DNA from: Myxococcales bacterium
GTDB taxonomy: Bacteria; Myxococcota_A; Polyangia; Polyangiales; Polyangiaceae
Assembly: GCA_016794345.1 (NCBI GenBank)
Contig: JAEUKE010000122.1
Span: 1 to 64,000, forward strand
DNA length: 64,000 nt
Direction: 5' to 3'
In this document: positions 1-7,440 of the stretch, one piece after another
Position numbering within the stretch: the stretch's first letter is position 1
Layout of the letters: every line of letters starts with the position of its first letter
Program-made: the position numbers and the translations under genes
The notes under the pieces: generated by a model
What the model was told of the DNA's origin: nothing
The model's database searches: none
The model's input: only the letters and a program-made list of their open reading frames with translations

Positions 1-248
1 TCTCGACTCCTTCCAGCGGAGAAGCTCGGACGACCTGGTTGCGCGCCCCGACAGCCGGTGCTCGCACCGTGGACACAGCTGCCCCACGCGCTCGCGTTCG
101 CCCCTCCCTCATGAGGCAGAACGCTACGTCGTTGGGGGGGGGGGTTTGTCAAGTCGCGCCGCTCGCCGCTCGTTCCCTCGTCAGCACCACCCGCCGCTCG
201 GAGAGCTCACGACGCGCTCGCCGCCCTGACGTAGTTCGACGCCGAAGC
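1..248. other. left edge, no gene recognised
   Basis: No convincing coding region was found here. The only salient feature is a run of 11 G at about 134-144. It lies downstream of the leftward Uma2 gene and outside any reading frame I trust. Long frames crossing this stretch are Arg/Ala-rich shadows of the Uma2 gene. Confidence 0.5.
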
Positions 249-830
249 TCAGCGCGCCGGCGCAGCCGCGGGGAACAGACGGCCGACCTCGAGCTCGATT
301 GCCTCGAAGGGCGGGATGCGCGCGGTCGCGGTGTCGTCGTAGGTTCCCGCGTCGACCCACGTGTGGTCCTCGAGGCGAAGCGCCTCGAGGGTGCGGGCTT
401 CGGGGTCCACGATCCAGTAGAAGGGCACGCCGTGCGTGGCGTAGAGGCGGCGCTTCTGCACCCGATCGTGCGCCACGTTCGAGGGGGAGAGGACCTCGCA
501 GACCCAGTCGGGGCGCGTGTCGATGGGCCGCATGTCCCAGGGGGCGGGGAGGCGCTCGCGATGCCACCCGGCCAGGTCTGGGCGCACGATGTCGTGAGCG
601 GAGAGGCCGACGTCGACCTCGAGCAGGATCCACCAGCCGCCGGGGCCGCCGCGGCCATCGTCGTCGTCGAATGGACCGCCGACGAGGCTCCTCAACACGC
701 CCTGAGCCTTCGCGTGGCGCGGCAGCGGCGAGGGCAGCGCGGCGAGGTCCCCGCCGAGCACCTCGGCCCGTACGTCCTCGGCGAGGTTGAGGAGGTCCGC
801 GTAGGTTGCGAGCTTCCGCGCGGGCTGCAC
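249..830 (-). CDS. Uma2 family (DUF820) putative PD-(D/E)XK nuclease-like protein
   Basis: The 193-residue protein has the usual Uma2 length and layout. A PDLAGW motif (Asp85) follows a predicted strand, then CEVLSPSN (Glu112) and a QKRRLY segment (Lys126) preceding GVPFYWIVDPE. These are the acidic and Lys positions of the restriction-endonuclease-like core of this family. Uma2 proteins are abundant in myxobacteria and cyanobacteria, and their cellular role is largely unknown. The gene is the last of a leftward run after rsmD, 65 bases downstream, so it may be co-transcribed. The ATG at 830 starts the conserved region with a normal N-terminal lead (MQPARKLATYADLL). Family assignment is good; any DNA-cleaving activity is inferred from the fold only. 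Confidence 0.85.
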   Translation of the reverse strand: MQPARKLATYADLLNLAEDVRAEVLGGDLAALPSPLPRHAKAQGVLRSLVGGPFDDDDGRGGPGGWWILLEVDVGLSAHDIVRPDLAGWHRERLPAPWDMRPIDTRPDWVCEVLSPSNVAHDRVQKRRLYATHGVPFYWIVDPEARTLEALRLEDHTWVDAGTYDDTATARIPPFEAIELEVGRLFPAAAPAR

Positions 831-895
831 GCTCTGAATCTACCGTCGGCCCGCGCGGCGCGCCACGGCGACCTCGGAGCCAGCACCGCCCACCA

Positions 896-1447
896 TCACC
901 GCGGAGCGACGACGTAGATCGTCACGCCCGTATCCCCGTAACGCCGCTCGTCGGCGAGGGTGAGGCCGGGCACGTCGCGGCCGCCGTCGCCGGATGCGTG
1001 CTCGAGCACGACACGGCCGCCTTCCGCGACGGCTCCGCGCTCCGCGAGGCGGGTGAGGAGCATGACGGCGTCGTCGAGATCCGCGTAGGGCGGATCGACG
1101 AGCACGAGATCGTAGGGACCGCTCTCGGCCAACGCCGCGACGGCGCGCTCGGCGCGGCTCGCGATGACGCGCGCCTCGCCTTCGAGGCCCAGCGTGGTGA
1201 GGTTCCGCCTGAGGACGGCGATCGCCTTGGGCGCGCTCTCGACGAACGTGGCGCGCTCCGCGCCTCGCGAGAGCGCCTCGATCCCGAGCGCGCCGGTCCC
1301 CGCGTAGAGATCGAGCACGCGCGCGCCGCCGACGCCCGCGAGGATGGAGAAGATCGCTTCGCGGACGCGATCGCTGGTGGGGCGGGTGCCTTGGCCGGGC
1401 GGCGCGTCCAGTCGGCGCCCGCCCAGCCTGCCGGCGATCACGCGCAT
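896..1447 (-). CDS. rsmD: 16S rRNA (guanine966-N2)-methyltransferase RsmD
   Basis: RsmD methylates N2 of G966 of 16S rRNA using S-adenosylmethionine, during 30S assembly in the cytoplasm. The 183-residue protein is the normal length. It starts with the diagnostic MRVIAGRLGGRRL, followed by RPTSDRVREAIFSIL (residues 22-36). SAM motif I is VLDLYAGTGALGIEALSRG (44-62), with an acidic ribose-binding residue in FVES, and the catalytic motif VDPPY sits at 117-121. The start lies 4 bases downstream of the preceding gene's stop codon, so it is very probably in the same leftward operon. Nothing unusual was seen. Confidence 0.95.
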   Translation of the reverse strand: MRVIAGRLGGRRLDAPPGQGTRPTSDRVREAIFSILAGVGGARVLDLYAGTGALGIEALSRGAERATFVESAPKAIAVLRRNLTTLGLEGEARVIASRAERAVAALAESGPYDLVLVDPPYADLDDAVMLLTRLAERGAVAEGGRVVLEHASGDGGRDVPGLTLADERRYGDTGVTIYVVAPR

Positions 1448-1451
1448 TCGA

Positions 1452-2591
1452 TCAAAACCGAACTGTCATCGAAACGTCGGCCCCCTGGGGCCCGAAGGAC
1501 GGCACCACCTGGACGGGCAGGCTCGCGGCGTCCTTCTCGGAGCCGCCGCCCCAGTCGGCGGTGGCGAGGAGGATGATGCCGGTGGCGGCCAGGGCTCCGG
1601 CGACCGGGAAGGCGACGAAGTGCATCATCTCAACCGTGTCGCCGTCCTGGCAGAGCTTGATGATCTCGCTCGAGCTCGCGCCCTGCGCGTTCGGGTAGTC
1701 CCCCTTCGGGCCCGGGTCGCAGGCGGACTTCCCGGACGGGATGTCGCTCGCGTATTTGTCCTCGAGCTCGCTCGAGAGCTGCATCGCGCGGATGCCGCCG
1801 TAGGTGCCGATGCCGGCCGAGACCGCGCCGAGCCCGAGGAGGGTAAAGCCGAAGATCTGCTGGTAGGGCGGGCCGGCGTCCGGCTCCGGCGTGGGCGAGA
1901 GAGTGATGTCGCGCGCCTCGCGTGGGGCGATCTCGACCCGCGTCGACACGGCGGAGTAACCCGGCACCTCGACCGCGATGACGTGGGGGCCCGCGGGGAG
2001 ATCGACCGTGGCCATGCCCTGCTTGAGCACGCCGGCCGGCTTGCCGTCGACCGTGACCGTGCCGTCGAACGTGCCGACGTGCAGGATGACGCGGCCGCCC
2101 GGCGTCCCGCCCGTCAGCTCGTCGAGCTTCTGTCGGGCGATGCCGGTGAGCGCTTCGTCCACGGCGACCGTGAGGTTCGACGAATATTTGAACGTCGTCG
2201 CGGTGCTGCCCTTGCCCTTCACCCAGAAGTGGAGATCGCCGACGACCTCTTTGCCTTCCATCTTCATGCGACCCCAGATGAAGCGGTCCACCTTGATCTC
2301 CTGCGAGATCTTCTCTTCGCAGGCGGCGTCCGGCGGGTCCGTGCAGCCGAGGCTGGGCACGAGCGCCTGCAGCGCGTAGTCGCGCTCCGTCTTCGCCGTG
2401 CTCCAGCCGTTCGCCTCTTCGACCACGCGCTTGAGCGCGAGGGAGAGCGCGTCGGCCTGCTCGAAGGCGTCGAGCGTCTGGATGGTGAGCACGGCGACGG
2501 GCAGCTCGCCGTCCTGCGCGAGCGCCACGCCAGGCAGGGTGAGGGCGGAGGTCGCGAGCGCCACCGCCAAACCTTTCGAGAACCAGGCCAT
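1452..2591 (-). CDS. secreted PEGA-domain protein with C-terminal membrane segments
   Basis: A 379-residue envelope protein. The N-terminus is a Sec signal peptide (ATLPGVALAQ-type cleavage near residue 26), followed by a globular region that resembles an activity-sensing or FlgO-like periplasmic domain (residues ~30-170). A PEGA-type carbohydrate-binding-like repeat follows (VTVDGKPAGVLKQGMATVDLPAGPH, split around residues 185-215). Two hydrophobic segments come next (FGFTLLGLGAVSAGIGTYGG, and FPVAGALAATGIILLATA), with a Cys-containing loop between them. This layout recurs in myxobacterial proteins of unknown function. The ATG at 2591 was preferred to the GTG at 2600 because it places the signal peptide at the extreme N-terminus. 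It sits between the oxidoreductase and rsmD in a leftward run. Confidence 0.7.
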   Translation of the reverse strand: MAWFSKGLAVALATSALTLPGVALAQDGELPVAVLTIQTLDAFEQADALSLALKRVVEEANGWSTAKTERDYALQALVPSLGCTDPPDAACEEKISQEIKVDRFIWGRMKMEGKEVVGDLHFWVKGKGSTATTFKYSSNLTVAVDEALTGIARQKLDELTGGTPGGRVILHVGTFDGTVTVDGKPAGVLKQGMATVDLPAGPHVIAVEVPGYSAVSTRVEIAPREARDITLSPTPEPDAGPPYQQIFGFTLLGLGAVSAGIGTYGGIRAMQLSSELEDKYASDIPSGKSACDPGPKGDYPNAQGASSSEIIKLCQDGDTVEMMHFVAFPVAGALAATGIILLATADWGGGSEKDAASLPVQVVPSFGPQGADVSMTVRF

Positions 2592-2631
2592 CGCGCTCAC
2601 GATACGCGTCGGGCCGGAGCGTGAGAAGAGA

Positions 2632-4161
2632 TCAGCCGAACTCCATCTTGTTCCACATGTCCCGCCGCATCAGCGCCTTCTTCTTGTCGCTCCGGGTGAC
2701 CAGGCGTGCGGCGCTCCAGGCGGCGAGGAGCTCCCCCTCCTGCCCCAGGCCGGGGAGCACGCTTCGTCCGAGCAGCAGTGTTCGTTCGATCGGGCCTCGG
2801 GCAGGCTCGCCGGCCAAACCCAGGTAGCCGGGCGGGTCGACCTCGAGCTGGCGGATCATCGGCTCGAGGGGAGGGACGCGGGCGCTCTCGCGGTCGAGCA
2901 GGCGCCGGGTGCCGCCCTCGTAGATCCAGACGGGCAGCCCGTCGTGGGGGGAGTCCACCGCGCAGAGGTGGCGACCGAGGAAGGGGAGCTCGGTCTCGAG
3001 GGTCCGGAGCACGAACGCGCGCGCGTCGCTCGACGAGAGCGCGCTGTTGTCCGGCAAGAGAAGCTCGGCGACGAGGAGCGTCTTGCCCTCGCCGATGTCC
3101 GTCCGCTGGACGTGCACGACCGCCGGCCGGTCGCGCCCTTGCCACGGGTTCTCCCGAGCGAAGACGAGCGACTCCGGTCCGAGAGGCTGGGGCACGCCCT
3201 CCGTGTTCGCGACGAGCGAGACGACGAAGCGGCCGACCGTAGAGGTGATGCGCGGCCACTCCCGGAGCGCGCGCTTGTGGATGCCTTGCCCGCCCGCCAG
3301 CGCCGCGAGCGCCTCGCCTTCGGCGTCGGTGAGGACGAAGTCACAGCCTGTCGGTTGCTCGTCGCCGTCGATCAGGACGCCGGCTGCGCCTCCTCGCTTC
3401 AGGTACAGGGCCGCCGCCCGCGCGCCCATCACACACTCGCCTCCGTGCGCGCGCACGCGATCCACGAGGAAGCTCTCGAGCTCCTCCTCGCCGCCGGTCA
3501 GCTCGACGAGGCCGCGGGTCCACGCGCCGTGAAGGCGAGCCACGGCGAACGGCGGCGGCATGGTGGAGAGGTGTGTTCCGAAGAGGACCGACGCGCGGAC
3601 CAGCTGGCGGTAGAAGTGTCCGCGCGGGAACTCGCTGAGCACGTCGAAGTCGAGCTCGGCGTGTACGTAGGGAAGCGCGGCGACGACCTTCGCCGCCGCT
3701 CGGCGCTCCCAGAACGTCCCGGGAGGCCAGGTGATGTCGTGGTCGAAGGCCTCGTCCGCCGCGGCGTTCACGCGACCGAGCTCGCCGTAGAGCTGCTCGA
3801 CGAGCCGGAACAGCTCGGGGAACTCGCGGTTCACCTCCCGCGCGAAGAGCTGAGGATCGGCGGGGATCTCGAACCGCCGGCCCGCGCTGAGCGCCTGCAA
3901 CATCGGATCGGCCGGGCGCGTCCGGCGCTTCCACGTCTGCGACTGGGCGAGCTCGCTCACGACGCGAGCCCAGGCTGGCGACGAGCCGGCGAGGAAGGTG
4001 GATGTGCGTCGACGGAACGAGAAACCTGCCGCCTCGTACGCGGCGGGCGGAGCGCCGTTGCCCAACACGAGCACCGTGAAGTCTCGTCGCGCGAGCAGCG
4101 CGGCCGCGACGAGCGCGCCGATCGACCGCCCGAGGACGATGACCTCGTAGTGTTTCCTCAT
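2632..4161 (-). CDS. FAD-dependent oxidoreductase-like protein (phytoene-dehydrogenase-type fold)
   Basis: A 509-residue protein with an N-terminal Rossmann dinucleotide fold. The strand VIVLGRSIGALVAAALL is followed by VLVLGN, matching the beta-alpha-beta FAD site of the amine oxidase/phytoene desaturase superfamily. The glycine pattern is loose (GRSIGA rather than GxGxxG), so FAD binding is probable but not certain. The C-terminus contains ERTLLLGRSVLPGLGQEGELLAAWSAARLV, which fits the closing FAD-contact strand and helix of this superfamily. The substrate cannot be inferred. Its ATG overlaps the purN stop as ATGA, so translation is coupled. A much longer frame continues upstream over purN and the SRP RNA and is not real. 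Confidence 0.75.
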   Translation of the reverse strand: MRKHYEVIVLGRSIGALVAAALLARRDFTVLVLGNGAPPAAYEAAGFSFRRRTSTFLAGSSPAWARVVSELAQSQTWKRRTRPADPMLQALSAGRRFEIPADPQLFAREVNREFPELFRLVEQLYGELGRVNAAADEAFDHDITWPPGTFWERRAAAKVVAALPYVHAELDFDVLSEFPRGHFYRQLVRASVLFGTHLSTMPPPFAVARLHGAWTRGLVELTGGEEELESFLVDRVRAHGGECVMGARAAALYLKRGGAAGVLIDGDEQPTGCDFVLTDAEGEALAALAGGQGIHKRALREWPRITSTVGRFVVSLVANTEGVPQPLGPESLVFARENPWQGRDRPAVVHVQRTDIGEGKTLLVAELLLPDNSALSSSDARAFVLRTLETELPFLGRHLCAVDSPHDGLPVWIYEGGTRRLLDRESARVPPLEPMIRQLEVDPPGYLGLAGEPARGPIERTLLLGRSVLPGLGQEGELLAAWSAARLVTRSDKKKALMRRDMWNKMEFG

Positions 4162-4793
4162 CCGGGCGCCCTCTTCACGCGCACACGCCGCCGCGCGCCC
4201 TCCCGCGGCGGCTCGATCTCCACGCGACCTTCGGCCACCCAGCCGAGCACGCGCACGAGGAGCTCGTGCTCCTTCGCGAGGAGGCGCCGCGCGAGGCTCT
4301 CGCGATCGTCCTCCGGATCCACCTCGACCGCGGACTGCGCGATGATCGGCCCCGTGTCGACGCCGGGGTCGACGAAATGCACGGTGCAGCCCGAGACCCG
4401 GACGCCGTATTCGACCGCCTGGGCCTGCGCGTCCACACCGGGGAACGCCGGGAGCAGCGCCGGGTGGATGTTGATGACGCGATCTTGGAAGGCCCCGAGG
4501 AGCACCGGGGTGACGACGCGCATGAAACCCGCGAGCACCACCCACTCGACGCCGGCCTCGCGGAGCGCGGTGACGACCGCGCCGTCGAAGGCTTCGCGCG
4601 AAGGATAGTCCCGGTGCGAAATGACCCGCACGGGCACGTTGGCCGCGCGTGCCTTCTCCAGCCCACCCGCGTCTGCGCGGTTGGAGACGACCAACCGCAC
4701 GCGTGCGTCGAGCCTGCCGTCGGCGACCGCGGCGAGGATGGCACCGAGATTCGTCCCGCTGCCCGAGATGAGGACGCCCAGATCGAGCGGCAT
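4158..4793 (-). CDS. purN: phosphoribosylglycinamide formyltransferase PurN
   Basis: PurN transfers the formyl group of 10-formyl-THF to GAR, giving FGAR, in purine synthesis in the cytoplasm. The 211-residue protein has the usual length. It carries the N-terminal VLISGSGTNLGAIL phosphate-binding loop, the catalytic NIHPALLPAFPG (Asn108, His110) and the signature HFVDPGVDTGPII (Asp146). The ATG at 4793 gives the family-typical start (MPLDLGVLISG); the ATG at 4844 would add a 17-residue tail of no homology. It is the first gene of the leftward run and overlaps the next gene by ATGA. It is divergent from the SRP RNA gene. Confidence 0.95.
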   Translation of the reverse strand: MPLDLGVLISGSGTNLGAILAAVADGRLDARVRLVVSNRADAGGLEKARAANVPVRVISHRDYPSREAFDGAVVTALREAGVEWVVLAGFMRVVTPVLLGAFQDRVINIHPALLPAFPGVDAQAQAVEYGVRVSGCTVHFVDPGVDTGPIIAQSAVEVDPEDDRESLARRLLAKEHELLVRVLGWVAEGRVEIEPPREGARRRVRVKRAPG

Positions 4794-4837
4794 GGCGGAG
4801 CCACGGTAATCCAGCCCGATGACGAGCGAAACCGCGC

Positions 4838-4866
4838 TTGGCAACCCGGGCCGGCGGTGCTACCCC
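4838..4866 (+). promoter_or_regulatory. candidate sigma-70-type promoter of the SRP RNA gene
   Basis: TTGGCA at 4838-4843 is one base from the consensus -35. It is separated by 17 bases from TACCCC at 4861-4866, a weak -10. Transcription would begin around 4873, just before the 5' stem of the SRP RNA. The position fits well; the -10 match is poor. Confidence 0.35.
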
Positions 4867-4875
4867 TCCCTTCGT

Positions 4876-4966
4876 ACGGTTTGTGGGTCTGCCGACAGCG
4901 CGCCGTGAACCCCGCCAGGCCCGGAAGGGAGCAACGGTGGCGGAAAGCGGGTGTGGTGGACCCTTT
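4876..4966 (+). ncRNA. ffs: bacterial signal recognition particle RNA (4.5S type)
   Basis: The RNA binds Ffh and acts in co-translational membrane targeting. The conserved apical domain is clear at about 4905-4950: GTGAACCCCGCCAGGCCCGG followed by AAGGGAGCA, with the GGAA tetraloop at 4922-4925 and the asymmetric A/G-rich internal loop (AGCAACGG). The basal stem is perfect: GGGTCTGCC (4885-4893) pairs with GGTGGACCC (4955-4963), allowing G-U pairs. T-runs follow (TTTT at 4964-4967 and 4971-4974) and look like a rho-independent end. It is a short, Alu-less form, as expected for Gram-negative bacteria. The exact ends are estimated. Confidence 0.92.
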
Positions 4967-4986
4967 TCCCTTTTGTGGCAGTGACC

Positions 4987-5754
4987 ATGGGCGACGACGA
5001 CGAGGACCTGCAGGCCGCCTCGAAGACGGCGAGAGCCATCAAGGTCGTCCTGTTTGTCGCGTCCGCAGCCCTCTTCGCTGGGCTGGTCAAGCTCTCCTTC
5101 CGCGTGCCCCTCGTCGCCGCCCTCGTCGCGGCGGCCGTCGCCGCGGTGCTCCTCTGGCGGTGGTGGTCGCGGGCGCGTGTCGTCCGGATGCTCCGGCGCG
5201 GGGAGGTGCACGAGGTGATCGCGCACTGGTCGGATGGCCTCGATCAGGCTCCGCACGCGGACACGATCACCCCGCTGGTCACCGCCACGGCCTTCGCTGC
5301 CTTCGGCCGCGTCGACGACGCTCGCCGCGCTCTCGCGTCGGCGGCGCGCGGGCCCGCGTGGGAAGCGGCAATCGAGCACCGCATCTTCCTCGACGCGCTC
5401 CTCTCCACCTTCGAAGGCGACGCCGACCATGCGCGCGAGCAGGTCGCGCGTCTCGTCACGTTGCCCATGCCCGGCCGCCGCGACGTGGCGGAGCGAGTGG
5501 GCGCCCTGCGCGAGGCGGTCGCGGCTCTCGTCCGCGCCTTCTCGCACCGAGCGCTGCCCGGCGATCTGGTGCGGCTCGAGCAAGCGAGCGAAAATAGCCC
5601 GCTCGTGCACTGGGCGATGCGCTACGCCGCGGCGATCGTCGCGATCGACGCGGGCGATCAGATCAAGGCCCGCGAGCTCATCGCGAACGCGCCCCCCTGG
5701 CCGGCTGAGTCCGCGTTCCGCTCCTTCCACGACGAGATCCGGGCCGCGTGTTGA
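4987..5754 (+). CDS. hypothetical membrane protein with TPR-like cytoplasmic region
   Basis: A 255-residue protein. After an acidic start (MGDDDEDLQAASK) there are two close hydrophobic segments (residues ~17-33, VVLFVASAALFAGLV, and ~39-53, VPLVAALVAAAVAAVLL), forming a membrane hairpin. The rest is an Ala-rich helical region with TPR-like spacing (EVIAHWSDGLDQ, ATAFAAFGRVDDARRAL). No enzyme motif is visible. It begins right behind the SRP RNA. The ATG at 4987 was chosen over the GTG at 4981 and the ATG at 4951, which lies inside the SRP RNA. Its end overlaps the next gene by 7 bases, suggesting coupling. Confidence 0.65.
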   Translation: MGDDDEDLQAASKTARAIKVVLFVASAALFAGLVKLSFRVPLVAALVAAAVAAVLLWRWWSRARVVRMLRRGEVHEVIAHWSDGLDQAPHADTITPLVTATAFAAFGRVDDARRALASAARGPAWEAAIEHRIFLDALLSTFEGDADHAREQVARLVTLPMPGRRDVAERVGALREAVAALVRAFSHRALPGDLVRLEQASENSPLVHWAMRYAAAIVAIDAGDQIKARELIANAPPWPAESAFRSFHDEIRAAC

Positions 5755-7307
5755 CCCTGCGCCTGCGCAGTCTCGTCCCGGCGTTGTGCGCGGGGCTCTC
5801 GCTCTCGTGCGGCGACTCCGAGTCGGCGCCGGTCACCTGCGACGAGCCGCCCGCGGCCGACGCACGCATGTTCGTCGATCGCACGGCGGAGCTCGGCGTC
5901 ACCTTCGTCCACCACCCGCAGACCGAGCTCTGCCACATCACCGACACCGTCGGCGGGCCCGGGGTCTGCCTGATCGACTTCGACGGCGACGCCGACAACG
6001 ACGTGTTCCTCGTCGACCGGGCCCCGTACGCCAGCGCGCTGTATCGAAATGACGGAGACGTCTTCGTCGACGTCGCGGCCGACGTGGGCGTCGCCACCCC
6101 CGGCGACGCGATCGGCTGTGTCGCCTTCGACTACGACGGCGACGCCGATCTCGATCTGTACGTGACCACCACCGGCGCGGACGTCCTCTACCAGAACCAG
6201 GGCGGCACCTTCACGGACGTGACCGCAGCTGCCGGCGTGACGGAAGACAGCTTCTCCACGTCGGCTACCGTCGGGGACATCGACCGCGACGGAGATCTCG
6301 ACCTCTTCGTCGGACGCCTGGTCTTGCTCTCCTCCTGCCCCGACGAGTGTTACCTCTTCCCGCTGGCTTGCCAGGCGGAGAGAAACCTCCTCTTCGTGAA
6401 CCAGGGCGACGGCACGTTCGTCGAGGGCGCAGCCGAGCGCGGCCTCGAGCACGCCGACCCCACGCTCGCCGCGCTGTTCTTCGACGAAGACAACGACGGG
6501 GACGTCGACCTCTACGTCGGCAACGACATGGGCGTCGCCTTCCCCGATCGCCTCTACGTGAACGACGGGACCGGTCGGTTCGTGGACGATGGCGCCGGTC
6601 GCGGCTACTCCGCCGCGGGGACCGACACGATGGGCGTCGATGTCGGCGACTACAAGGGCGACGGCACGACCGACATGGTCACGACCGACTTCAAAGATCG
6701 CCCGACCCGCCTCTACGACTGCTACAGCGAGTCGCTCCCGTGCAGCTTCACGACGCTGCCGGTCGAGAGCACCCAGGGCGTCAACTGGGGCGTCGGCTTC
6801 GTGGACTTCGACCACGACGGCGATCTCGACGTCTTCCAGACCGCGGGTGACGTGTTCGATCCGGATCTCGTGGGCACGCCGAACCAGCTCTTCCTCAACC
6901 GCGGGGACGGCAGCTTCGACTGGTTCACGCCGCCGGAGGGCAGCGGCCTGTCTCACCTCGCCGTGCACCGCGGCGCGGCCTTCGGCGATCTCGACGGCGA
7001 TCTCGACGTGGACGTCGTCGTCGCCTCCAACGGCGGCTCCCCGGCCTTCCTCTACAACGTCGGGGCGGGCGGCCACGCCGTCCACGTCGACCTGGGCACC
7101 CGGGGCGCGGGCGCGAGGGTAACCGCGCGTGCAGGCGGGCGCACCCTGACGGAACATGCCGTGATCGGCGGCAGCTACCTCGGGTCGAGCGATCCGCGCC
7201 TCCACTTCGGCATCGGTGACGCCTGCGAGGCCGAGATCGAGGTCCGTTACCTCGACGGCAGGATGACGACAGGGAAGGTTCGCGCCGGGGGCACGCTGAA
7301 GCCCTGA
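5748..7307 (+). CDS. secreted VCBS/FG-GAP repeat protein with ASPIC/UnbV domain
   Basis: A 519-residue exported protein. The N-terminus is a signal peptide ending at LSLSCGDS; the Cys suggests a lipoprotein, although the lipobox is not perfect. At least six Asp-rich FG-GAP/VCBS repeats follow (DFDGDADNDVFLVD, DYDGDADLDLYV, DIDRDGDLDLFVG, DEDNDGDVDLYVG, DFDHDGDLDVFQ, DLDGDLDVDVVVA). Their D-x-D-x-D loops bind Ca2+ in a seven-blade propeller. The C-terminal ~80 residues match the ASPIC/UnbV domain. Its ligand is unknown. The start is GTG at 5748 or TTG at 5751, overlapping the previous gene. Confidence 0.85.
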   Translation: MLTLRLRSLVPALCAGLSLSCGDSESAPVTCDEPPAADARMFVDRTAELGVTFVHHPQTELCHITDTVGGPGVCLIDFDGDADNDVFLVDRAPYASALYRNDGDVFVDVAADVGVATPGDAIGCVAFDYDGDADLDLYVTTTGADVLYQNQGGTFTDVTAAAGVTEDSFSTSATVGDIDRDGDLDLFVGRLVLLSSCPDECYLFPLACQAERNLLFVNQGDGTFVEGAAERGLEHADPTLAALFFDEDNDGDVDLYVGNDMGVAFPDRLYVNDGTGRFVDDGAGRGYSAAGTDTMGVDVGDYKGDGTTDMVTTDFKDRPTRLYDCYSESLPCSFTTLPVESTQGVNWGVGFVDFDHDGDLDVFQTAGDVFDPDLVGTPNQLFLNRGDGSFDWFTPPEGSGLSHLAVHRGAAFGDLDGDLDVDVVVASNGGSPAFLYNVGAGGHAVHVDLGTRGAGARVTARAGGRTLTEHAVIGGSYLGSSDPRLHFGIGDACEAEIEVRYLDGRMTTGKVRAGGTLKP

Positions 7308-7440
7308 GCGTTCAGCCCCCGGTAACCTGTGCCCCAGGCGCCGGAGCCCCGACCTCCTACGAAAATGAAGGCGCGAGCGTGCCCGACCATGACGGATTGG
7401 GCGCGGCCTCCGTACCATCGCCTACCGAGGACGGAGCCGA

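Noticed and set aside
134..144. 11-base G tract near the left edge
   Set aside because: Not inside a gene or clear promoter, so no phase-variation case can be made; possibly sequencing noise.
2632..5730. Leftward 1032-residue open frame
   Set aside because: Only the part from 4161 is the oxidoreductase; the upstream stretch reads antisense across the SRP RNA and other genes and has no homology.
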